A DNA stretch of 64,000 bases from Cladophialophora immunda (lineage: Eukaryota; Ascomycota; Eurotiomycetes; Chaetothyriales; Herpotrichiellaceae). The notes beneath the pieces were generated by a model, which worked only from the letters and a program-made list of their open reading frames with translations, was not told the DNA's origin and searched no databases. The translations under genes were made by a program, and so were the position numbers. Below, piece by piece: positions 31,834 through 43,537 of this stretch. Position 1 is the stretch's first letter. Each line of letters opens with the position of its first letter. The stretch lies in assembly GCF_000835495.1 (NCBI RefSeq), contig NW_015622542.1, positions 310,001 through 374,000 on the forward strand, read 5' to 3'.

Positions 31834-32985
31834 GGTGACGGAGGTGTATCTGCTTAGTAGAAATGAATTTGAATCGAAGTTGCCGTCGGCATGGTCGAGT
31901 CTTGTTCTGGGCTAGGAATGTCCCCTTGAAGTCAAGGCCAGCCACGCGAGGCACCAGCTGCTAGGAGAGGTAGGCAAGTGTATTTGGATCAAAGACAGCA
32001 AACGTCACACAGCAGCGGGAGCTGCGAGGATGCAGGAGCTAAGCTTGCACGGTGCTTTCAGACAGGCGCCAGCGTGGCTGAGACTGGGAATAGAGTGAGT
32101 GAGCGAGCGGGAAGGAGGTGTGACCAGCGGTCGGGGAGGAAGTGCAACAAGGCCAAATGAGGCCAATCAGCTCGGGCAAATCCCACGCAAGAGGGAGGAA
32201 AGAGCGGGACAGTAGCGAAGAGGCGGTGCGACAACGGTGCAGGTTTTGAGAGAGGGCTCCTGCTCCTTTATCTGATTTGTCTCGCCTCTGCACGTCGTCT
32301 GGGAGAGATTAGACTTTTAGTTTCTGGTTCCAGTTTTGCTTGCATCGGGCCTGAGCAGAGGGACCAGGAAAGGAGGAGACTGGAAGGGTCGTCGATCATA
32401 TGTACCACTTTGTCCAGGTCCTTGGTGGTGTTCCGCCACTAGAGGAGCGGTGACAAGACGTGTCTGGCGTTCAGAGCCTAGGGGGGAGGGAGGGTTGGAT
32501 CAGAGATGGGCCAGACACTGGGGAGCAATGGCCGGAAGTAGCAGGGAGTCGTTCATGTACACCGGACAGCAAAAAGCGACTAGATGAAGCAAGCAGAAAG
32601 GCAGGATTGACATGGACTGCACGAGCAGTACAAGTCCATTAGAGCGGAAGAGGTAAAGGGAGGGCGGGGGGGTTCCTGCAAGGGAGAGCCAGGGAGGAGG
32701 CAATGGATGGACCAGAAGAAAAGTAGACGAGTCACTTTTTGTTTTTACGTCGTTGTTAGCTTTTGCCTTCTCGATCGAGTGGGCGTCTGTAGATACTCAA
32801 TGTTGTCAACGGTCTCGTGAGGCGTTGGGAAGCATCAAATGAGGAAGGGTCAAGGCACATGCCATGACCGTAGCGGCAGCGCTTGCATGACCGGGGTTGG
32901 TGATGGTGGTGAACGAGGTGGAGGTGGAGACACGAGGCTTGTTCGATGTGCCGGAGGGATCAACGAGCGGAGGGGACCAAGAGGA

Positions 32986-33046
32986 ACCAAAGAAAGAAAG
33001 CAAGAGAGAGAGAGAGAAGAAAAAAAAAAGAGGGGGCGTGTCAGGG
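32986..33046. repeat. GA/AAAG-rich low-complexity tract
   Basis: Runs such as GAGAGAGAGAGA and a string of about ten A residues give an almost pure purine strand, as found in fungal leaders and promoters when read from the other strand. Confidence 0.85.
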
Positions 33047-33520
33047 TGCGCGGAGGGAATCAAAGGGTGGCAGAAGGGGGTGCGATACGGGGTAACAGGT
33101 TGCAGTGTGCAAACAAAGCAGGTCGAGATACTTAGCGACTCGTGTTGATGAGGCTGACTGGGTGCGTTGCACCCTGCAGTGGGTCAGATGATGGTGAACA
33201 AGTTTCCTTGCAGACTCCTCCCGTCACTACTGGTGCGCATGTGGTCTATTCCAAGTAGTCCGCGCAACGACAGAAAGTACGGGGCAGGTCTGAGGTAGGT
33301 TCGGTGACTAGGAGAGGAGACTCGACGGCTCGATACCTGGTGACCATGTACTGCCGTGGGTGACGGTGGGCGTGGGAAGGAGGGGAATGGAAGAGACGAG
33401 GTACTTTGCAAGACCTAGGACCGAAGTAACGAGCACGGCGGGCGAAGGAGACACACTGACATGACGAGAGAGTCGCCGTTATTGCGGGGTAGAGCCAGGA
33501 CGAGCTGACCAGAAGTCGAG

Positions 33521-33575
33521 CCAAAAGTGACCAAAGTGAACAAAGTGACCAAAGGGACCCAAAGGGACCAGAGGG
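33521..33575. repeat. Degenerate 9-bp tandem array (CCAAAGTGA / CCAAAGGGA)
   Basis: About six consecutive units of roughly 9 bases alternate between CCAAAGTGA-like and CCAAAGGGA-like forms. No gene is supported over it. Confidence 0.8.
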
Positions 33576-34573
33576 ATTGGATGGCCGGTTACACAGGGTA
33601 ACCGACAACAGTTAGTAGCTGATCTGTTGCAGCGCGAGCCATGCAAGCCCTTTAAATTGGAGGGTGTGCAATTCACCATTGACGGCGGCCGTAGGGAACA
33701 GGGTTGTCCGCCGGGATACCAGAGGGAACGGAAACAAACATGAGCCAAACGCAGAGAGAGAAACAAAACGAGGGGGGAGGATGGAAAAAAGCCACAAGTT
33801 TGTTGGTCTTGCAAGGATTGAGAATCACTTCATTGGTGATGAGCAAGAGCTAAGAATGGACGCACTGCAACAACCAAAACACCAACACCAACACCGACGC
33901 CTCCGCCTCCGCCCTCACCCCCATCACCACCAAGGCTGAAATTACCACTACCACTGTCGGTACATGCAGACATACCCATGCGATACGAACAAGCAAGTCC
34001 CCCCAGAGTATGGAGTACTCCGTACTTGTGACTCGTAATCAATCGCACTACTGCCGACTACCATATTATTGGGTATTGGGTACTAGTCACTGTGGTGATT
34101 TACGGGTGGTACGATGATTGGCACACCCTTTTCTCCTCTTTGATGAGCTTCAAACTCCAGATGGGGGCCCATTCCCCCGCCCCTGTTGGGTCGATCTCTC
34201 AGGTCTCCCAGAGAAATGTCACGGAAACATCATCAAAGCGAGTCCAAAAGCGAGAGTCAAGGGCAATGGACTGATGAGATGTGACATGGTTACAGGTGGT
34301 AAATGGAACAGCCAGAAAAAACTTTGATAAGTGACCATGGCTGAAAGGGGGCATCTATGACGGCACTGACCAAAGCTCGGACCAGGTGAGAAAGGGCTTT
34401 GGGGGTTGAAGAAATCCACAGGCGCCCCTCTCGCCAGGGCTCAGGACCAGAGCCCGAAAGGGCAGCTCTAGAAGAGGGTCACTCGAGATTGCAAGTGAGC
34501 TTTTTCACCGCGACTTTGATAGACGAATGCATGGCGGGAAAATGGAAGGTGGCCGATGGTTGGGAGATGGCAC

Positions 34574-34601
34574 GATGGGAGATGGGAGATGGGAGATGGG
34601 A
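34574..34601. repeat. 7-bp tandem repeat (GATGGGA) x4
   Basis: Four perfect GATGGGA units follow each other, preceded by a related imperfect unit near 34560. Confidence 0.92.
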
Positions 34602-35612
34602 GAGAACCAGCAGCTGGGGGGGGGGCCACCAGGAGAGAAACGTGGAGGTGGGTCTGACGTACTGGGACTCAACAGTTCCTAGCGAGTCCGTACAGGGACT
34701 AGCACGGGCTGGGCACGCTAGGCAGACGCTCCTCTGACCAACAGGCGCCTGGCCGATCCGGATTCTCTTGCGTCACTGTCAACCCGCCATTTCCTGCCAA
34801 TGGCTTCTGCGGACTGGTGCTCAGCTTTGTGTGCGATCGGCGACTGCCGCACCACGTCAGTCTCTCCTTTGCCCGTTGCCCGCTGTCCGAGGTACTTCTC
34901 TCCTCGTACCTCTGGTGCCGTGGGCTGCACCATTCCCTTGTAGGTGAACGGTGCAGATACTTCCACAGAGGTACCAGACATTGGCTGTAGAGATGGTCCC
35001 ACCGTCTAACAATGCCCAGCAGCTAACGCCCCAGCCCACCGTCGGGGTCTGCCCTCAGACCAAACTTCGGAGATCGATGCCATCGCTTGGACGCCTCGAG
35101 CCAATCTGCACACCTGGAACTGGGCTCCAAACCTTCCAAGTCTTGCAGTCAACCATGTTCCCAGGGGCTTCTGACCACTGCATCAATCGCTAGTCCTTCC
35201 TTGACTAGGCAGGCCCCAAGAGCCCTCTAATCAATCATACCATCACACGGCCCTGACTGGCCTTGCTTGCCCACCCCAGCTGCGAAGTTGTCCAAACACT
35301 TCAGCAAGCCGTCCGATCGAGATCTGGGTGCGAGAGAGACGTCGGCGTACCCTAAGTCCCTAGATTCAGCGGGCAAGTAAGGCCAAAAAGATGACGGACG
35401 CGGTTCAATCCCGCAGTGGTATGTGTCGGCGGCGACTCGCCTGACCTCTTTTTTTGCTTTGCAGGTTGCAGTCTCGCTTCGATGGAGAAGGCATACTTTG
35501 ACCAGAACCATCGACCAAAAGTGAAACACTTCGTTGTCGCCTCGACAAGCATGCTGATTCTCTGTAGCCCAGCACGCTGGTGCATTGGATTGTAATCGGC
35601 CAAGCGGTTGGA

Positions 35613-36290
35613 TCAAGGGGTGGCGATGATCAAGAGTTCATCCACAGACTGCTGCTGTACTGAATTCACCCGGCCGCTGCTCAGTCTCAGGATGATACGT
35701 CCCCTTCCCAGTTGACTCCGGTCCTCAGCAAAGGTAAGCCTCCCTCCACTACGGTGGCGCATGGCATGGTGAAATACTTGGGCATACTCCAAGACCTGAG
35801 CTCTGCCTCTCACAAAAGCCTCGCGATCACACCATTCGCCCAGAAATGAATTCCGCCACGTCTCGGCTCGACATCGTATTTCGAGGCTGCTCCATCGAGC
35901 CACTTCGCCAAGGTCAAGTTGAAGATCTTCAGGGTAAAAGTGTTTCAGCATGTCACAATCCAGCTGCCAAACCAGGTGCTTGATATGCGGCGCACATGGA
36001 TGACCGTCGGTGATCCGAGTTGGCAACTTTCCGGCAAAGGCATGGTGGATGATATGGAAGACCGTGTTGGCATAGAGGATGGGCCGGGCTTCGAGGAGGA
36101 TCGTCTTGTTGACTCTCAAGAGCTGGGACGACCTTGGCGAGTGGTTCCCGAACTCTGCCAGCTGGGGCAGGAGAGCGCCACTCTCATCTTCGCTCTTTGC
36201 CTCAACAACCACTTTTGCATGACCAAATACCAAACGGTAGATCTCCAGACGGATCTCCAGGGGAAGGTCAAAAAGCCTTGGCGCCGCCAT
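35613..36290 (-). CDS. F-box-like (2EXR-type) protein, 225 aa
   Basis: A single frame from ATG 36290 encodes 225 residues. It opens with MAAPRLFDLPLEIRLEIYRL, the F-box-like helix found in a large ascomycete family, and continues with LLRVNKTILLEARPILYANT (about residues 56-75), the usual second motif of that family. The middle has a conserved-looking segment HIKHLVWQLDCDML. These proteins are thought to be substrate adaptors or related folds, usually as lineage-expanded single genes; no partner can be named here. The start is fixed by the motif being immediately after the ATG. The C-terminus (ELLIIATP) is intact. Confidence 0.75.
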   Translation of the reverse strand: MAAPRLFDLPLEIRLEIYRLVFGHAKVVVEAKSEDESGALLPQLAEFGNHSPRSSQLLRVNKTILLEARPILYANTVFHIIHHAFAGKLPTRITDGHPCAPHIKHLVWQLDCDMLKHFYPEDLQLDLGEVARWSSLEIRCRAETWRNSFLGEWCDREAFVRGRAQVLEYAQVFHHAMRHRSGGRLTFAEDRSQLGRGRIILRLSSGRVNSVQQQSVDELLIIATP

Positions 36291-37443
36291 CTGGTCGATA
36301 CCACGATGCTGCGAGTTGGACCTCGACGAGTGGTAAGTTGAGATGTCGCGTTGCTCCGCAGGAATGTTGTGGCGGATATAGATGAGCCAACACGAGAGCA
36401 GAGACCTGAGACTGAGAAAATCCTTTATCTTGGGAGGGTGACGAGATGCAAGATAACAATGATATTATATATATATATTTTTTTTCAGCCTGCCGACTGA
36501 CCGTTGGTATTCAGGGGGGGCCCTTTGAACGTTTCTGGCCAACGAGTTCCATTCCCGGACCGATTCGGCAAGCGTTTAGATTACCCGGAAAATTGCGCCA
36601 ATTTTGACTGGGGGCTCAACGCCTGTTGCTGTCCCGCTCAGCCTTATGTTGCCGAAAAAAGCAAAAAAGCCACGGTGATGCTGATAATGATTATTACTGC
36701 AGTCAGAGCGCGGCGTGTGTGCGCGAGCTGAGAAGAGAGGACACGAAAGGGAAAAGGGCAGGCTCATTTGTCCCTTCCAGCTGACCCCGATTCTGCATTC
36801 TGGAGCTGGAGCTGGAGCTGGACACAGCCTCGTTCGGGCAACTGGGTGTTGCTCTTCAGCTCGTCTGATTACCCTACTTGTAGTACGTAGTATTCCAGTT
36901 GGGTTGTCTAAATCACGTATTCAATCGCTCACTTCCGCGGCAGCAGCCTTTAATGCCCTGGTGGGGATACGGTCAAGGCGCCGGGATGACTGATTAGGGG
37001 ATCAGAAGTCATCCTTCCATCTGGCTCGCTGGCTATATTACAGAGTCTGTGCGTCGGGCGAGAACGGGCCATGCGAGGACGCCAAGCTGAGCTGCCGCCC
37101 ACCCAAAAAAAAAAGAAGAATCAAACAATGCCACACACATGTTTTGCCAATCCCACCTGTCATCAAATCACGCCAGACGCTTGCTTCCAAAACGCTTTCG
37201 ACATTCACATCATCATGGTCAGCCGCCATTGTTGGCACTGTTGGCAGACAGACAGCCCCGGCTCAAACCGTACGTAATCATCCCTAACCCATTCGGTATC
37301 TCCGGCCACAGTCGCATTCTGTGCTGCGACGAAAATCCCGGACCTGGCCAATGGGAGCCTCTTCAAACACAGGTCTCGGTTGATATGTCCCCAAAAGATA
37401 TCATCGTCTGGAGTCCCTTACATAGCCTGCGGTGCCTGCCTCC
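36291..37443. other. Spacer of 1.15 kb with simple repeats
   Basis: Upstream region of the F-box-like gene and 3' flank of the next minus-strand gene. It holds an AT run at 36473-36488 and a hexamer array at 36801-36822. No gene is seen. Confidence 0.4.
36801..36822. repeat. 6-bp tandem repeat (TGGAGC) x3.7
   Basis: Three perfect TGGAGC units plus TGGA are visible. Confidence 0.9.
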
Positions 37444-39378
37444 CTATCTGACCGTATCAGCAGAGTCTAGACCTAGCCAAGGGCTCGTTTCTGGGCCCTC
37501 TTGTTCGGCTGCCAAGTGGGAACCAGTCTCGCTGTCTTCTAGCTCCGCGCTCTGCTGCATGTCTGTATCGCTTGTGTCTCCCTGCGTACGTTCCGCCGGC
37601 GGACTAGACAAATTCGTTGCGGTGGGTAGTTCTGTCAGGGTTTCGGTTGACACCACCATCAAACTATGCGCATCTTCTGACACAGGGCACGCTTGACCAA
37701 GCTGTGTATTGACAGAGGCTGCAGTCACAGTCGCTGTTGAGATGGCAATGCTCGTTGTCGTGACTGTAGTGGTGAGGAATTCTGTCAATTGCGTAGTAAC
37801 CTGCGAGGTCGGGACAGGGTTCGGTTTCTGAGCTCCTTGCCTGCCTGCCAGAGCAAACAGCAATACCAAGAAGCTCAGCACGCCCACCAGGACATTTCTA
37901 CTCTCTGTGCTGAATCGTCCGCCATAAACTGCCGGCGGGGCCTGTGCATCCTGCTCAAAAGAAGGTGGGCGAGGCGGTGGATACACAGGCTCGAATTCCA
38001 CAGGGGGTTGCTTTTCGAAGCTGCTCGTATCTGTCTCACTCTCAAGTCTTCCCAAGTCGCCGTATACTTCTCGTTCGCGAGAACTCGCCATGTCATGGTC
38101 CATAAATGTGTCATTGGGTTCCAGCTGGCTTGTTGGCATGTGCGCGTCGTCACCGAATGCAAGTTTTGCCTCGAGTTCCTGACAGATCTCTTTTGGCAGG
38201 CAAATGTTAATTTCCACGTCGACCTTCTCCATCTCTTGCCATGCTGCGGCCCATGCCCCAGCCCGCATCAAGCCATTGGCCGCGAAAACTTTGACATCCC
38301 ACCTGCGACTCGCCTCTTCTGCTTGCAGATGTCCTCCACAATCTGGGCACCTGAGATAACCCAACCCATCAAGTTCAGCCTCATCTTCGGTAAGGCTGCC
38401 ACTCTCAAAGCCACTGTCGACGCTACTGTCACCGGCGTTGAAGTAGTGATTGTGTCTGATGCGGGGCTTCTCGAGTTCCAAGCTCTCTAGGAGTCGTTCT
38501 TCAAGCAATCCATAGTCGTCCCTTGGGTGGGGAATCAGTATACCTCTGCTACTGATCTCGACGTCTGCCAGTCTATCTCGTAGAGCTATCCAACGCTTTT
38601 TGTACTCCTCGGGCAACAGTTCGCCTATGTTTGCACTTTCTTGAGCCGAGGGTTGAAACCGTTGGTTAGGTGGCAGTAGTGTACAGTGTAGGAGGATAAG
38701 AGGGAATTCCTTCTTGAGATTGGTGCCACCCTTCAAGGGGGATGTGTGGTGAGACTGGCTTGATCTTTTGGTTGGAGAGGTCCGAACCGAAAACAAACTT
38801 CTCTGACTGTATGATGACATTTGCGAGCCGGTCCGTCTATGATGTCTTACGACACTCTGTGTGTCACTCATTACTTCGTCTCTCATCTGCAGCGCTTTGA
38901 CACTGCTGGCATGGCGGAACGCCGAGTGGTATTCGCGGAGGTTTCTAGGGGAAGTCGTCGCAGGCCGGGGCCCGCCAGATCGTTCAAAGGGATAGAAGCC
39001 GTGCGAGTCGCGTTGGGAAGGTGTTCGAGGGCCATACTGTTCTTCGCTCGAATGCAGCGGCTGTGATATTGTTGTGGGCAAGGAAGAAATCGATGAGCAC
39101 CCTGAAAAGACGCGGTGGTTGGCATCCTCAATGCTGTCCTCATACCCGTGATCTGGTTGCGAAATGGTTTCTGACTCCGAGTTTGATGTGCTTTCATCGT
39201 AGACTGCGCCGGAGAAATTATAGTCGTGAGTTTGGGAGGTGTCTGTCGGTGGAGTATGTGGAGATGGAGAAGAAGTCGAATGCTGCCGCAGAGACAGCGG
39301 AGAGGACTGTTGGAAAACGCATATTTCTGCTGCATCGTCCAGAGAAGGTGATGCTGGAGACGAGCAGCTCGCCATCAT
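37444..39378 (-). CDS. Single-pass membrane protein with conserved fungal central domain (644 aa)
   Basis: A single frame encodes about 644 residues from ATG 39378; the ORF extends 13 codons upstream but only with a TTG start, and a second ATG follows immediately. The first 210 residues are Ser/His/Pro-rich and look disordered. A conserved-looking block begins with KKEFPLILLHCTLLPP (about residue 219) and continues with EEYKKRWIALRDRL and the acidic GESGSLTEDE-like region. A CPDCGG knuckle lies near 342. One hydrophobic helix (VLVGVLSFLVLLFALAG, about 491-508) is followed by a Thr/Ser-rich, probably lumenal or external tail of about 130 residues. Homologues of this layout are often auto-annotated 'pathway-specific nitrogen regulator', a label I would not trust because a membrane anchor is present. 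True function unknown. Confidence 0.75.
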   Translation of the reverse strand: MMASCSSPASPSLDDAAEICVFQQSSPLSLRQHSTSSPSPHTPPTDTSQTHDYNFSGAVYDESTSNSESETISQPDHGYEDSIEDANHRVFSGCSSISSLPTTISQPLHSSEEQYGPRTPSQRDSHGFYPFERSGGPRPATTSPRNLREYHSAFRHASSVKALQMRDEVMSDTQSVVRHHRRTGSQMSSYSQRSLFSVRTSPTKRSSQSHHTSPLKGGTNLKKEFPLILLHCTLLPPNQRFQPSAQESANIGELLPEEYKKRWIALRDRLADVEISSRGILIPHPRDDYGLLEERLLESLELEKPRIRHNHYFNAGDSSVDSGFESGSLTEDEAELDGLGYLRCPDCGGHLQAEEASRRWDVKVFAANGLMRAGAWAAAWQEMEKVDVEINICLPKEICQELEAKLAFGDDAHMPTSQLEPNDTFMDHDMASSREREVYGDLGRLESETDTSSFEKQPPVEFEPVYPPPRPPSFEQDAQAPPAVYGGRFSTESRNVLVGVLSFLVLLFALAGRQGAQKPNPVPTSQVTTQLTEFLTTTVTTTSIAISTATVTAASVNTQLGQACPVSEDAHSLMVVSTETLTELPTATNLSSPPAERTQGDTSDTDMQQSAELEDSETGSHLAAEQEGPETSPWLGLDSADTVR

Positions 39379-39672
39379 GCGATGACAATCAGGTTGATTG
39401 AGTTCATTGCATGCCAATGTTGCCTGTGCGCGGCTCAGAGCACTTGGATGTTTTTATTGACGGGGTTGCACAGGGCAACACTAAATACTAGCGTCTGACG
39501 CTGCGTATACCCCACTGCTGGTCGTCATTCGGCCGGCTTTCCACAGTAGCTCCAGCACACTTCGGGTACAATTAATGGTCAGACAAAAAGCATTATCGGT
39601 CATTCGTCGATTGGATCGCCGCCTATAAACTTCAACCACAGCCTCTCCTCCCCTTCACCCCCATCACTCTCA

Positions 39673-41559
39673 TCAATAAATGTATCTGAAGTTGGGGTTC
39701 TCGCGGTCCGTCAAATCATCGAAAGCATGCACATAGTTCTCATCCTTGGCCTCTCGAATCCCGGCAGACGCCAGCTCGTCCTTCTTCCGATTCTGCCGCT
39801 TGAGATGGAACCAAAGAAACACAATCACCAAGACAAGAAGAACGTAGCAGCCGAGGTGAGTGCTGAAGGCAATGAAATAACGCGGGGCATCGTATGATAG
39901 GAATACTTGCGGGCCTGGTCTCGCCGAATCAGCTATTCCCTATCGTCAATGTTAATGGTGAAGGAGATTTGCATACCCACGGCATTTCCTGTACACCAGG
40001 ATACGAAATTCATGGTGACGACAATCGACTTCTTCGTCTGCCCGCCGACATTTCGGGAAATCATGCTCATTGCTAGCGTCTGAGCCGCCCAGAATGAGAG
40101 CACGATATAGTAGCTGATAAGGAGTCCCACTTTGGTCGCAGTGTCGGTGTTCTGTACGCTCATCAAAACAATGGTCCCTACGAAAGATCTAACAACTTGT
40201 TAGCCACGCACAGACAAAATCGGTAGGTCGGTCCCACGGTATGACAAAAATCCCCATGACCAAGCAATTCTGATGGAATTTCTTCACGAGCCAGGTCGAA
40301 GTAAGCAAGATGATGATTATCACCGCGCCCAGGACCATGGCAAGTAATTGTGTCTGAAGGACCGTGAAGTTGAACCCTGCCGGGGAGTCAGTATTTCTAG
40401 CCCTCAAATGTGCGGCCCCATCCTTACCTGTAATGATGATGTTCGCAAAAGCACCTAGGCCAGAGGTGGGGAGCGTTGTGCAAATCTGGATCAGGCAATA
40501 GCAGTACGTCTGCGGATCCAGGAATGCTTCCTTGACCTGCTCTGGACGGAATTTCTTGTTCTGCAGTCCTGTTTGGTTGCTCCTCACTCGCTCAACCATC
40601 AACTTCTTGTCCTCCTCTGAGAAGCACTTGGCCTTCATCGGAGAATCAGGCATCCACCAGGCAACAAAGAGACCCCAAAGCACAGAAAAACAGCCGTAGG
40701 TGATGAAGATTGCTTGCCACGATTTCAGAGGCCCAGACTGAATTTGGGTAAAGCAATACGCCAGTAGGCCGCCCACGATTTGTTGGCCACCACTGGGATC
40801 TCATTAGCATTGCAGATGATCATCTCGACCCCTGCCATCACCGATACCAGGTTGGAAGAGACTTACTTCATCATATACCAATAGGTCACGGTTTCGGCCT
40901 GTTCTTCTCGCTTGTACCACATGCTGCTGAGGATGAGAAAACTGGGTTGACAGACGGCCTCGAAAATGCCGAGCAACGTCCTCAAGGCCACGATCGTGGC
41001 AAAGTTCTTTGCGACCGAGTGGAGAGCAAGGACGGCGCCCCAGAGACAAATGTTCAAGGCAAGATACTTCGCTATCGGCACTCGCTGGATGGTCCAGTTT
41101 GTGGGATATTCCACGATGAGCACGGCGATGTAGATACAGGTCGTGAGCCAGGAGTACTGGAAGTGGCGGTCAATCGCTGCACCTCAGATTGAGACGGGTA
41201 CCCACCTGTTGCGCATGGAGATTGAGGTCCTCTCTGATGCCCATGATGGATGCAAAAGACATGGTTCCTTTGTCGAGAGCCTGGAGGAAGTATGTCGGAA
41301 CCATGACAGCAAGAATGCGTCTGTCAATCATCCGTCTCAGGCGCCTGTTTTCTTCTTCTGATATCTCGACGCGCGTCGCATTCGCATACTTGGCGACGTC
41401 TTTGTCGATACGGTCGTAGTCGATGAAATCCTTCTGCAGCTCGCTGCCCCCGGACACGACTCTCTCGATCTCAGAGATGTCCTGCTTCTCCAATCCACCT
41501 TTCTGGGTGGCCTCCGGAGAGAGGGTGGCATCGGCAGCAATATGATCTGAGCCGGGCAT
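39673..41559 (-). CDS. MFS permease, Dal5/TNA1-type anion:cation symporter (533 aa)
   Basis: Six exons on the minus strand: 41559-41206, 41156-40867, 40792-40428, 40376-40238, 40188-39977 and 39914-39673. All introns are GT..AG and all phases close, giving 533 residues. The protein has an acidic cytoplasmic N-terminus, the first helix after RRLRRMIDRRILAVMVPTYF, the family block YWYMMNGGQQIVGGLLAY formed across the exon 2/3 junction, and a final helix followed by the tail RENPNFRYIY. Twelve helices are expected for this plasma-membrane family, which imports organic anions, vitamins or sugar acids. It is transcribed divergently from the GH105 gene over a shared 520-bp region, which suggests joint control and a role in taking up an uronic-acid-containing or related product. 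Confidence 0.92.
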
Positions 41560-42079
41560 TGTGCGTTGGCAGAGGGCAATGTTGTACAAGCAAACGACTT
41601 GAAATCCACAGCTGGGTTGGTATATGGTCTCCGTTCCCCAGAGGCCTCCAGAAGTGGACCATATCTCTATATGATGTTGCCCTCGATGCTATTCGGGACA
41701 GAAGCCAACGAAAGCCTCGGGGGATGATCAAACCGAAAGGCACAGTGGCATCTCTTGACGGGGGAGGATGTTCTACGACAAAGCTGATTGTTCCGTTGAA
41801 CTCCCCCCGGAAATTGCCCCAATGCGTACCTCGTGAGAAGCTCGACATCTCCACAGTCTTGCTAGGTCGATCAGCCCCCCCATCGGCTACAAGATCCCCC
41901 GCAAGCCCAGAAAAGACTTCACGCTGAATTCTTGGCTGCAGAAACCATCATTATCGTTGAGCCGTCTCGGGACAATTCAGGCCGGCAGAGGAAGGATGTT
42001 CGACGAGCCAGGGTAAGGATAGAAAAAGCGTGGGAGAAGGACATTGGATTGCTCGATAAACGCAGAGCGGAGAGAAAGC
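41560..42079. promoter_or_regulatory. Shared divergent promoter of MFS permease and GH105
   Basis: The two start codons face away from each other across 520 bases. The region contains several CGG/CCG triplets (for instance near 41718 and 41810) that could serve Zn2Cys6 regulators, but no single site stands out. Confidence 0.5.
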
Positions 42080-43216
42080 ATGCCGTCGCCTCTGACCGTT
42101 GACGGGCTCAGTGCCAAAGACATCTCAGACAAAATAGAACTGCTGATCCACAATCTCGTCAATATCAAAGACGAGACAGGGCATTTCTTGTTGAAGCTGC
42201 CCGATGGACGAATCATTGACACCAAAGGGTGGAATGACTGGGAATGGACCCATGGCGTCGCTCTCTACGGACTGTATCAATATCACGCCCTCACATCCTC
42301 CCCGTTGGCGCTCAGGACCATGCAAGACTGGTTTGCTGCACGACTGGCTGAAGGCACCACCAAGAACATCAACACCATGGCAAGCTTTCTTACTCTCGCA
42401 TATCTATATGAAGAGACAAGAGAGCGAAGCTATCAGCCCTGGCTGGACTCTTGGGCGGAATGGGCAATGCATGACTTGCCTCGGACCACCTTTGGGGGGA
42501 TGCAGCATATCACGTACCTTGAAGAGAACCACAACCAGCTCTGGGATGACACGCTCATGATGACCGTCCTGCCTCTGGCGAAAATCGGGAAGCTGCTTAG
42601 CCGGCCTCCCTATGTGGAGGAAGCCAAGCGGCAGTTTCTTCTACACATCCAGTACCTCTTCGACCCTCGGACAGGGCTCTTCTTCCACGGTTGGCAATTC
42701 ACCGACAAGACGCCCGGTGAGTTGGGCCATAACTTTGCGCGGGCGAGATGGGCTCGGGGGAATAGTTGGGTGACGATCGCCATCCCGGACTTCATTGAGC
42801 TCTTGGACTTGGCCCCGGACGACGGCTTGAGACTATATCTAGTCGGTGTGCTGCAGGCACAGTGCAGAGCTCTGAGGGCCTTGCAGGAGGACAACGGCAC
42901 GTGGCGGACATTGCTCGACGTGGCGGAACAGGATGGGAGTTATCAGGAGGCGTCGGCCACGGCGGGATTCGCGTACGGCCTTCTGAAATCGATCCGCAAA
43001 CGGTACATCTCAAAGGAGTATACGGACGTCGCAATGAGGGCCATCAGGGCAGTCATCCAGAGAATCAGCAGTGACGGCGAATTATCGGATGTCAGCTTCG
43101 GAACGGGCATGGGGAGCGATCTCAAGCATTATCTGGATATCGAAAGGACCAGTATGCCGTACGGCCAGGCAATGGCGATGATGGCTTTGGTTGAATTTCT
43201 TCGGCTGTATAGATAG
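42080..43216 (+). CDS. GH105 unsaturated rhamnogalacturonyl/uronyl hydrolase (YteR/RhiN-like)
   Basis: One exon encodes 378 residues from ATG 42080; the upstream extension would need a TTG start. The alpha/alpha-barrel family hydrolyses the unsaturated uronic acid end left by polysaccharide lyases. Family features are WNDWEWTHGVALYGLYQY (about 51-68), the catalytic-aspartate segment NHNQLWDDTLMMTVLPLAKI (about 151-170), WARGNSWVTIAIPDF (about 223-237) and the late block QDGSYQEASATAGFAYGLLK. No signal peptide is present, so it is intracellular, consistent with import of oligosaccharides first. It is divergent from the MFS permease and 321 bases upstream of the P450 on the same strand, which fits a sugar-conjugate or pectin-fragment degradation cluster. 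Confidence 0.92.
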   Translation: MPSPLTVDGLSAKDISDKIELLIHNLVNIKDETGHFLLKLPDGRIIDTKGWNDWEWTHGVALYGLYQYHALTSSPLALRTMQDWFAARLAEGTTKNINTMASFLTLAYLYEETRERSYQPWLDSWAEWAMHDLPRTTFGGMQHITYLEENHNQLWDDTLMMTVLPLAKIGKLLSRPPYVEEAKRQFLLHIQYLFDPRTGLFFHGWQFTDKTPGELGHNFARARWARGNSWVTIAIPDFIELLDLAPDDGLRLYLVGVLQAQCRALRALQEDNGTWRTLLDVAEQDGSYQEASATAGFAYGLLKSIRKRYISKEYTDVAMRAIRAVIQRISSDGELSDVSFGTGMGSDLKHYLDIERTSMPYGQAMAMMALVEFLRLYR

Positions 43217-43537
43217 GAAAACCGCAAAGACCAAGACAAGGACGGGCAGTATGAGAATATCTAGCAAATGCTAAAAATTCAGCCTTGTATATTGCGGCCT
43301 TGTGCGCATCTACAGCACACTGCTCACATCCTTCGCCCCCACAAACGTGCCTCTTGTCGTGAGGCATCCCGCGATGGCGGCCAACAGATCATAAGCACTA
43401 AGGAGTGACGAGTAATTGGCGACCTGCTGGGATCCCAGGTGATACATATCCTCAGAACATGTGGGCGATGTTCATATTCTCGATCGCGTTGGAAAGGCTT
43501 CATTGATCTCTTTCTTGACACGATCCAACGGGTGGTG

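Larger units (their letters stand above)
31834..35612. other. Purine-rich, repeat-laden spacer of 3.8 kb
   Basis: No coding chain is supported. The stretch is rich in simple repeats: GA-rich at about 32986-33046, a degenerate 9-bp array at 33521-33575 and a 7-bp array at 34574-34601. Part is the upstream region of the Myb gene. Confidence 0.4.

Noticed and set aside
32806..33148. GA-rich frames encoding long E/K/R runs
   Set aside because: They are translations of the purine tract at about 32986-33046 and not evidence of a gene.
35400..35420. GCGGTTCAATCCCGC resembling a tRNA T-arm
   Set aside because: The upstream 70 bases have no A-box, D-arm or matching acceptor stem, so it is not a tRNA gene.
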